Shown here in pieces: positions 32,611 through 38,100 of a stretch of 38,100 nucleotides of DNA. The notes beneath the pieces are model-generated. The model ran no database searches, was not told the DNA's origin, and saw only the letters and a program-made list of their open reading frames with translations. Made by a program: the position numbers and the translations under genes. The DNA is from Caulobacter sp. (GTDB lineage Bacteria; Pseudomonadota; Alphaproteobacteria; Caulobacterales; Caulobacteraceae): assembly GCA_026225565.1 (NCBI GenBank), contig JAMFTA010000148.1:1-38100 (forward strand), given 5' to 3'. Within the stretch, counting starts at the first letter, position 1; each line of letters starts with the position of its first letter.

Positions 32611-33273
32611 GTGAGCGCATCTATCCAAATGGCTGAAGGCCACGCAAAGGCGCCGGCGCTCCGCGTCTCGCGGGAGGGGCTGCGCACCCTCCTCACCTGG
32701 CGACGGGACGTGCGCCGGTTTCGCACCGAGCCCCTGGAGCCGGGTTTGCTGGATTCCCTCCTGGACTTCGCCGCCCTGGCCCCCTCGGTGGGCCTGAGCC
32801 AGCCCTGGCGCTTTGTGCATGTGCGCTCGCCCGAGAAGCGGGCTCTGGTGCGCAAGAACTTCGCCGCCACAAACGCCGACGCCCTGGGCGGCTATGACGG
32901 GGAGCGCGCCGCGCTCTATAGCCGCCTGAAGCTGTCGGGGCTGGACGATGCGCCCGTGCAGCTGGCGGTGTTTGTCGATAGCGACCCTGAGCAAGGGGCG
33001 GGGCTCGGCCGGCGCACCATGCCCGAGGCGCTCTTCTATTCGGTGATCATCGCCATCCACACCCTGTGGCTGGCGGCGCGCATCGAGGGGGTGGGCCTCG
33101 GCTGGGTTTCGATCCTCGATCCCGTTCTGCTGGGCGCGGATCTTGAGGTCCCTCCCGCCTGGCGCTTGGTCGCCTATCTCTGCATCGGCTATCCGGCCGA
33201 GGAGAGCGATACGCCGGAACTGGAGCGCTCCGGCTGGGAGCGACGCGCGGACACGCCGGCCATCGTCAGGTGA
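32611..33273 (+). CDS. bluB: 5,6-dimethylbenzimidazole synthase BluB
   Basis: A 220-residue nitroreductase-fold enzyme. It starts VSREGLRTLLTWRRDVRRFRTEPLEPGLLDSLLDFAALAPSVGLSQPWRFV, the BluB signature, and ends with VAYLCIGYPAEESDTPELERSGW. BluB breaks down reduced FMN with oxygen to make the lower ligand of vitamin B12 in the cytoplasm. The start is GTG 32611 with GAGG at 32600-32603. It follows epmB by 3 bases. No other cobalamin genes and no room for a cobalamin riboswitch are seen. A flavin reductase follows, which could supply the FMNH2 it consumes. Confidence 0.92.
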   Translation: MSASIQMAEGHAKAPALRVSREGLRTLLTWRRDVRRFRTEPLEPGLLDSLLDFAALAPSVGLSQPWRFVHVRSPEKRALVRKNFAATNADALGGYDGERAALYSRLKLSGLDDAPVQLAVFVDSDPEQGAGLGRRTMPEALFYSVIIAIHTLWLAARIEGVGLGWVSILDPVLLGADLEVPPAWRLVAYLCIGYPAEESDTPELERSGWERRADTPAIVR

Positions 33274-33352
33274 GTTCCAGTCGAGCGGGGCCTACCCCTT
33301 GTCGACGGGGAGGCCGCGGTTAGGTATGGCGAGAGGTAGAGGAGTGTCTCCA

Positions 33353-33871
33353 TTGTCCAGCGTTCAACCCGATGCGTTCAAGGCCGGTATGCGGCGGCTG
33401 GCCGCCAGCGTCTGCCTGATCACCACCTTGAACGCGGACGGCACGCGCAACGGGCTGACGGCCACGGCGGTCTGCTCCCTCTCGGCATCGCCGCCGACCC
33501 TGCTCTGCTGCCTGAACCGGGCCAGCAACTCCTTTGCGGCCATCCAGGCGGCCAAGATGTTCGCGGTGAACCTGCTCTCCACCGACGACCGGGCCATCGC
33601 CGGCCATTTCGCCACCTCCCTCGCCGGCGACGACAAGTTCGGCCTGGGCGTCTGGACCGCGCTGAAGACCGGCGCGCCGGTGCTCGCCTCGGCCATCGCC
33701 GCCTTCGACTGCCGGCTGATCAATGTGGTGGAGACCGGCACCCACGGCATACTGATCGGCGAGGTGCAGGCCCTGGAGCTCAGCCCCGCCGGCGCCATGC
33801 CGCTTCTGTACGTCGATGGCGGGTACGGGGCGTTTGCGCCGCATGAGATGCTGACGACCAAGGCGATTTAG
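33353..33871 (+). CDS. Flavin reductase domain protein (FMN-binding split barrel)
   Basis: A protein of about 172 residues. DAFKAGMRRLAASVCLITTLNADGTRNGLTATAVCSLSASPPTLLCCLNR is the usual start of the HpaC/flavin reductase family, followed by FAVNLLSTDDRAIAGHF and the C-terminal strands LLYVDGGYGAF. It reduces FMN or FAD with NAD(P)H and releases it to a partner. I chose TTG 33353, with AGGAG at 33340-33344; GTG 33344 and ATG 33326 are alternatives. It lies 79 bases after bluB on the same strand, and BluB consumes reduced FMN, so partnership is reasonable inference. Confidence 0.88.
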   Translation: MSSVQPDAFKAGMRRLAASVCLITTLNADGTRNGLTATAVCSLSASPPTLLCCLNRASNSFAAIQAAKMFAVNLLSTDDRAIAGHFATSLAGDDKFGLGVWTALKTGAPVLASAIAAFDCRLINVVETGTHGILIGEVQALELSPAGAMPLLYVDGGYGAFAPHEMLTTKAI

Positions 33872-33972
33872 GGCGGCTCTGAGGAGCCCCTGGCGGAGTC
33901 TGCTTTCGGGCGGCGCTTTGGCGGGAAAAACCATCCTAGAGATAGGTTTCGCGGCTCACCTAGCTGTCACGC

Positions 33973-34509
33973 CTAACCGTCCTCAGACCAGCCGTGCGTC
34001 GAGGAGCGAGCCAACTGAAGCGCATAAAATTTTGTATCGACGACCATCATTGGGAAGGTTGCAGGCAAATCGGACGCCTTGATCTCTACGAAACGGCTTT
34101 TTTCATAAAACCGATGAGCGGCTAGAAACTTGTCAGTGGTGCCGAGAAATATGTCGGTGACGCCGCGCTCCTCGGCACCGGCTACGAGGCGGTCGAGCAA
34201 GCGTGAGGCGACGCCAAATGCGCGGCCCCGATAGGCCGCCGCTACGAACATCTTCCGCAAGGCGGCCTGCCCAGCGCCGATATCCTTCAGGCCGATCGTC
34301 CCGATCACTTTATCTTCGGCCTTTGCGACCCAAAAATCACCTCGCCCGACCTGATAGAACTCGGGAATGGATTGCAGATCCGGTTGATCCTCGATGGCGA
34401 TTGGGATGCCGAATTCTTCCCGCTGTATGGACAGTATGACGTCGATAACGCCCTGCTCATCAGCCTGAACGAAGCGATTTACCTGTATTTCTGTGGTGAT
34501 TTCATTCAT
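33973..34509 (-). CDS. GNAT-family N-acetyltransferase
   Basis: A protein of about 178 residues with the GNAT fold: DFWVAKAEDKVIGTIGLKDIG (beta 2-4), motif A RKMFVAAAYRGRAFGVASRLLDRLV at about 88-112, and FLGTTDKFLAAHRFYEKSRFVEI near 120-145. Motif A has the R/Q-x-x-G-x-G/A pattern for acetyl-CoA. The start is ATG 34509; the codon before it is GTG. The substrate is unknown. It stands alone and its base composition is slightly more A+T-rich than its neighbours. Confidence 0.88.
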   Translation of the reverse strand: MNEITTEIQVNRFVQADEQGVIDVILSIQREEFGIPIAIEDQPDLQSIPEFYQVGRGDFWVAKAEDKVIGTIGLKDIGAGQAALRKMFVAAAYRGRAFGVASRLLDRLVAGAEERGVTDIFLGTTDKFLAAHRFYEKSRFVEIKASDLPATFPMMVVDTKFYALQLARSSTHGWSEDG

Positions 34510-34720
34510 CACGCGCCTCTGCCGCTTTCTATATCAGCAAATATAACTATTTTAATAGGAAACACTGGCTCCCAGAGGCCATCCTAGACATGCCAAAAAC
34601 AAATCTAGATTGTTGGAATCTCCAAAACCTCTCAGCACTCACTCATTATCTTTGGACGCCCTCCGGTTCTATCGGGACGAATGCTTGCGAACCACTCATC
34701 GTTGTCATTCACAACGCCGC

Positions 34721-35059
34721 TTAAGCGGGCGGCGCAAGCACATAGATGTACGCCTCCACCTCACCCTCGGCCGTGGCGACCCGCGTCAGCACCCGCTCGT
34801 AGCCCTCGCCTTCGAAGGCGTCCAAGCGGGACCAGTGGTCGGGCAGGTCCGCCGATAAGAAGAGGCGGACCGCCACGGCTTCACCGTCCGGATTGAGGAC
34901 CAGTCCAGGATAGCCTTGCGCCGCGCCCCATCCCTCTTGATAGAGGTCGCCGCGCACCGATCCGCTCGACCAGGCGCCGCTGAGGGCCGAAAGCTGATCG
35001 TGATTGGATCGGCCGGGCCCCAGGGTGCCATAGACAGCCAGACGGCGCTCTGCGTCCAT
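34721..35059 (-). CDS. Gamma-glutamylcyclotransferase-like (AIG2/GGACT) protein
   Basis: A 112-residue BtrG-like fold protein. It begins RRLAVYGTLGPGRSNHDQL, with the YGTL substrate loop, and carries LDAFEGEGYERV, whose Glu is the catalytic acid/base of gamma-glutamyl cyclotransferases. Members release 5-oxoproline from gamma-glutamyl compounds. It starts 9 bases after the DUF885 gene stop on the same strand and is probably co-transcribed with it, which hints at peptide or glutathione breakdown. Confidence 0.85.
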   Translation of the reverse strand: MDAERRLAVYGTLGPGRSNHDQLSALSGAWSSGSVRGDLYQEGWGAAQGYPGLVLNPDGEAVAVRLFLSADLPDHWSRLDAFEGEGYERVLTRVATAEGEVEAYIYVLAPPA

Positions 35060-35068
35060 GCTCGCCGC

Positions 35069-36868
35069 CTACGTCTTGGCGTAGTCCCCGATCACATTGT
35101 CCAGCACGTCGAGCGGCGTCGCGCCGCTGAGCAGGCCTGCGTCGTGGAATTTGCGGATGTCGAAGCGGGGGCCCATGGCCTTCTTGGCCATGGCCCGCAG
35201 GCGCAGCCAGGTCAGCTTGCCCACCATGTAGCTGCAGGCCTGACCCGGCCAGACGCAGTAGCGCTCAACTTCGGTGATCGCCGAGGCTTCCTTGTCGCCC
35301 AGCGTGTCCACGTAGTATTTCACCGCCTGCTCACGGGTCCAGCGCTGGTCGTGCAGGCCCGAATCCACCACCAGCCGCACGGCGCGGAACATGGAATCGT
35401 GCAGCTGGCCGATGTGGCCCAGGGGATCGTTGTCGTACATCCCCATCTCCACCGCCAACTGCTCGGCGTAAAGCGCCCAGCCCTCGCCATAGCCGGAGAA
35501 CCAGATCTGCTTCCTGATCAGGGGCAGATCCCCGGCCTCGTTGGAGATCGAACCCTGCAGGTGGTGTCCGGGAATGCCTTCGTGGAAGGTCAGGGTCGGC
35601 AGCACCCATTTGGGCACCTCGGCGGTGTCGCGCAGGTTGATCCAGTAGATGCCGGGGCGGGAGTTATCCAAGGGCGGGCCGTTGTAATAGCCGCCCGGCG
35701 CGCCGGCCTCGGTGGCCTTGGGCACCCGGTGGATCTCCAGCTTGGCCTTGGGCAGGACGCCGAACCACTGGGGCAGTTTGGCGGTGATCGCGCGCACTTG
35801 GGCATTCAGGTCGGCGATCAGCTGCACCTTGGCGGCGTCGGTATTGGGATACTGGTACTTGGGATCGGCGTAGAGGGCGGCCAGGCGCTCGCCCACCGTC
35901 CCCTGGGTCAGGCCCTGTTTCTTCATCAGCACGTCCAGCTCGGCCTGGTGGCTTTTCACCAGCTCAAGCCCGGTCTTGTGCACCTCGGCCGGGGAGATGG
36001 TGGAGGTGGTGGCCGCCTTCAGGGCCGTGGCGTAATAGGCGCCGCCGTCCTTCAGCTTCCAGACGCCGGCGTCATGGGTCGCCTTGGCGCGCAGGCCTTT
36101 CATGTGCTCGATCTGGCGCCCCAGGGCCGGACGCACTTGCTCCACGTAGAGCCGGGCGGCTTCGCCGGCATAGTCGCCCGCTATGCCCTTTTCCTTGGTG
36201 CGGCGCTGGAGGGATTCCACCAGGGGCGCCTTGTCCAGCGCCGTGTCGTAGAAGGCCTGCATCTGCACCAGGGCCTTGTCGATGATGAAGTCGGGGGGGA
36301 TCACGCCCAAGCCCTCGTCGTGGCGGGCGATCTCCAGCTCCTCGCTCATCTGCCGGGCGAAGGCGCTCATGCGGGTGAGGTAGGCGTCGGCGTCTTCCTT
36401 GGTGTCGATGGCGTGCTGGTTGTCGAGGAAGTCCGGCGTGCCCTGATAGGAGCCGGTAAGCTGGCTGAGCACATAGGGGCCGCCATAGATGGGGAACTTG
36501 TTGGCCTCTTCCTGGACCGACAGGTTGAAGTCCACCACGTCGTAATTGACCTTATCCAGGCCGGTAAGCTTGGTGCGATCCACCGTGTGCAGGCGCGCCA
36601 GCTGGGCGGTGTTGATCGCCCGCCCCTCCTCCGCATCGGCAATGGAGCTGCCGCTGAGGGCGCTCTTGGTCCAGGCGAGAGGGCCGACGTCCATGCCCAG
36701 ACTGGTGGCGTTTTCCGGATAGCGGCGCAGGGCGTCCTGGGCGAAATCCTCCAGGATAGGCGCCAGCTTGGCCGCTTCCGGGGAGCGAGCCTGGGCGAAG
36801 CTGGCGAGCGGCCGCATGGCGGCGGCGGCGAAGACGGTGGAGGCGATCAGGCGGCGACGATCGATCAC
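35069..36868 (-). CDS. Secreted DUF885-family metallopeptidase-like protein
   Basis: A protein of about 599 residues of the DUF885 family. The metal motif HEGIPGHHLQG (HExxxGHH type) lies at about residue 395, with later conserved YGEGWALYAEQLA and YCVWPGQACSYMVGKL. The N-terminus VIDRRRLIASTVFAAAAM is a twin-arginine-like signal ending near SFAQA, so it is periplasmic. I chose GTG 36868, which follows AAGGA at about 9 bases; the longer frame to 36931 has no such support. Family members are thought to be dipeptidases/carboxypeptidases. A second copy (incomplete) lies upstream on the same strand. Confidence 0.86.
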   Translation of the reverse strand: MIDRRRLIASTVFAAAAMRPLASFAQARSPEAAKLAPILEDFAQDALRRYPENATSLGMDVGPLAWTKSALSGSSIADAEEGRAINTAQLARLHTVDRTKLTGLDKVNYDVVDFNLSVQEEANKFPIYGGPYVLSQLTGSYQGTPDFLDNQHAIDTKEDADAYLTRMSAFARQMSEELEIARHDEGLGVIPPDFIIDKALVQMQAFYDTALDKAPLVESLQRRTKEKGIAGDYAGEAARLYVEQVRPALGRQIEHMKGLRAKATHDAGVWKLKDGGAYYATALKAATTSTISPAEVHKTGLELVKSHQAELDVLMKKQGLTQGTVGERLAALYADPKYQYPNTDAAKVQLIADLNAQVRAITAKLPQWFGVLPKAKLEIHRVPKATEAGAPGGYYNGPPLDNSRPGIYWINLRDTAEVPKWVLPTLTFHEGIPGHHLQGSISNEAGDLPLIRKQIWFSGYGEGWALYAEQLAVEMGMYDNDPLGHIGQLHDSMFRAVRLVVDSGLHDQRWTREQAVKYYVDTLGDKEASAITEVERYCVWPGQACSYMVGKLTWLRLRAMAKKAMGPRFDIRKFHDAGLLSGATPLDVLDNVIGDYAKT

Positions 36869-37001
36869 GGTTGGTTTTCCTTCCCCATGGAGCTTTGCAG
36901 CACGGTTAAGCACGCCGGGGGCCGCCAGCAAGACAAACCGACCGCCGGCGGATTAAACTGCGGTAATGTATTGCGCGAGCAGCCCCACCGCAGCGGGTGA
37001 G

Positions 37002-37135
37002 ATTGCACCCTAAAATCACAGTGCAAAGGGTGCAATTGAGCGCGACCGCCCCGCCGCCCGGCGATCTGCAGGGTCGGTCGCCCGACGAGACGCCGCAGAT
37101 TGCACCCAAAAAACACCGTGCAAAGGGTGCAATTG
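37002..37135. repeat. Two 37-bp direct repeats, each with a 9-bp inverted repeat, 97 bp apart
   Basis: Copies at 37002-37038 and 37099-37135 both run ATTGCACCC ... GTGCAAAGGGTGCAATTG. In each, ATTGCACCC pairs exactly with GGGTGCAAT across a 19/17-base loop. Only the loop differs. They sit in the gap between the two DUF885 genes, 134-267 bases upstream of the downstream gene start. They could be paired operator sites, or hairpins ending the upstream transcript. Confidence 0.75.
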
Positions 37136-37269
37136 GGTCCTCGTCGGCATGATGGGCGGGGCTCGGCAAGCGCGTCCAGACTCTCGTTCGAGCTCAGTAT
37201 GGGGGTGAACCGGCGAGGGGGGAGAGATTTATTTTCGCCCCCTCAGCCCGGCAGATTTCGAGCCCGCAG
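37136..37269. other. Remainder of the gap between the DUF885 genes
   Basis: Nothing that looks like a gene. Together with 36869-37001 it makes up the rest of a 400-base gap whose only visible structure is the pair of repeats. Confidence 0.4.
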
Positions 37270-38100
37270 CTACCCCCGCCCGCCCCCGGCGATGTAACCG
37301 TCCACCACCGTCGCCAGCACGGTCAGGGGCACGCCGCCGGTCCTGACCACCACGTCGTCGAAGTCTCGAAGGTCGTAGCGGGGGCCCAGCGCCGCCTTGG
37401 CTTTGTCGCGCAGGCGGTTGATCTCGGTGTGGCCGACCTTGTAGCCGCAGGCTTGGCCGGGCGTGCCGCAATAGCGGTCGACCTCGCTGATCATGGCGCC
37501 GCCGGCCCGGCCGGTCTGCTCGGTCAACCACGACACGGTCTTCTCCCGCGACCAGCGCTTGGCGTGCAGGCCGGTGTCGGCCACCAGGCGGCAGGCGCGA
37601 AATTGCTGGCCCTGCAGATAACCGATCTTGCCGAAGGGATCGTCGGCGTAGAGCCCCAGCTCGTCCGCCAGCTGTTCGGCGTAAAGCGCCCACCCCTCTA
37701 CGAAGGCGTTGAAGCCCATCAGGGAGCTGATCAGCGGGATTTCGTCGTGGCGCTCGGCTAGATAGGCGCCCTGCCAGGCGTGGCCAGGAATGGTCTCGTG
37801 GAAGGTCAGGGTGGGCAGGGAGCGCCGCGGCCAGATGCCGGTGTCGTGCAGATTGATGTAGTAGATGGACGGGCGCGAGCCATCCAGCGCTCCAAAGTTC
37901 ATGTATCCGAGCCCGGCGCCCAGTTCGATGTCGGTGGGCACGGCCTTGACCACCACTTCGGCCTTCAGATGCATCTTCGACATCTTGGGGAGCAGGGGGC
38001 GCATGGCGGCGATGCGGCCGTTCAGATAGGCGATCAGCTGGGCCTTGCCCGCCGCATTGTTGGGATAGAGAAAACGCGGGTCCTTGCTGAGCGCCGCCAC
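37270..38100 (-). CDS. Second DUF885-family metallopeptidase-like protein, C-terminal part (runs off window)
   Basis: The last 276 codons of a DUF885 protein whose N-terminus lies beyond 38100. The metal motif HETIPGHAWQG is present, followed by FNAFVEGWALYAEQLADELGLY and YCGTPGQACGYKVGHTEI. The third His of the HExxxGHH motif is Ala here, unlike the downstream copy. The two genes are tandem paralogues on the same strand, separated by 401 bases with their own repeat structure, so they may be controlled separately. Confidence 0.88.
   Translation of the reverse strand: MAALSKDPRFLYPNNAAGKAQLIAYLNGRIAAMRPLLPKMSKMHLKAEVVVKAVPTDIELGAGLGYMNFGALDGSRPSIYYINLHDTGIWPRRSLPTLTFHETIPGHAWQGAYLAERHDEIPLISSLMGFNAFVEGWALYAEQLADELGLYADDPFGKIGYLQGQQFRACRLVADTGLHAKRWSREKTVSWLTEQTGRAGGAMISEVDRYCGTPGQACGYKVGHTEINRLRDKAKAALGPRYDLRDFDDVVVRTGGVPLTVLATVVDGYIAGGGRG

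Noticed and set aside
32580-32611. Cobalamin riboswitch before bluB
   Set aside because: Only 3 bases separate epmB and bluB, so there is no room, and no B12-box-like sequence was seen.
34916-37000. Long plus-strand open frame of 694 codons
   Set aside because: It is antisense to the DUF885 gene, is rich in His, Gly and Val as expected of a shadow frame in high-GC DNA, and shows no domain. The minus-strand frame has clear motifs.

Overview
This window is high-GC chromosomal DNA from an alphaproteobacterium, most likely of the Caulobacterales (Phenylobacterium/Caulobacter-like). That placement is inferred from gene content: a chemoreceptor ending in a charged-aromatic EWEEF tail, a YfiR-like gene next to a TonB-dependent receptor, tandem DUF885 peptidases, an ECF sigma/anti-sigma/metallophosphoesterase/cupredoxin operon, and abundant TTG/GTG starts with ATGA gene overlaps. 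The species cannot be named from the sequence.

Layout. (1) 1-5744: start of a secreted beta-barrel-like protein (minus), a FabH-like ketosynthase, a PAP2-type membrane phosphatase, and a minus-strand operon ECF sigma - anti-sigma - metallophosphoesterase - cupredoxin with a candidate ECF promoter. (2) 5879-8654: a scarred tRNA-Lys(CTT) locus. An integrated element of about 2.1 kb lies between two identical 50-bp repeats of the tRNA 3' half. It holds an integrase that has lost its C-terminus, joined directly to a 5'-truncated TIR-like defence-type gene. Fragments of AraC, alcohol dehydrogenase and probable DUF1214-like genes lie outside the repeats. (3) 8655-13489: coenzyme F420 genes cofE-cofD-npdG-cofC, facing an SDR - LLM-class F420-dependent oxidoreductase operon. 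(4) 14397-19437: YfiR-like periplasmic protein, TonB-dependent receptor and a methyl-accepting chemotaxis protein. (5) 19534-29290: an apparent catabolic region with an IclR regulator divergent from acyl-CoA ligase, double-hotdog hydratase, CaiB-type CoA-transferase and a P450 with an extra C-terminal module, facing a second operon P450 - NTF2-like - Gfo/Idh/MocA. (6) 29418-32607: EF-P with both enzymes of its beta-lysine modification (EpmA, EpmB), with two repeat structures between epmA and epmB. (7) 32611-38100: BluB, a flavin reductase, a GNAT acetyltransferase, a gamma-glutamylcyclotransferase-like protein and two DUF885 peptidases, with paired repeats between the peptidase genes.

How it may work together. 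Regions 3 and 5 look like a toolkit for an uncommon carboxylic or alicyclic/terpenoid-like substrate: CoA activation, hydration, CoA transfer, P450 hydroxylation and F420H2-dependent redox steps. The substrate is unknown and the link between the two regions is inference. The most unusual non-coding item is an 81-nt element at 31346-31426 that folds on paper into a closed four-way cloverleaf (22-bp outer stem, three hairpins). The clearest story of past mobility is the decayed tRNA-Lys island.
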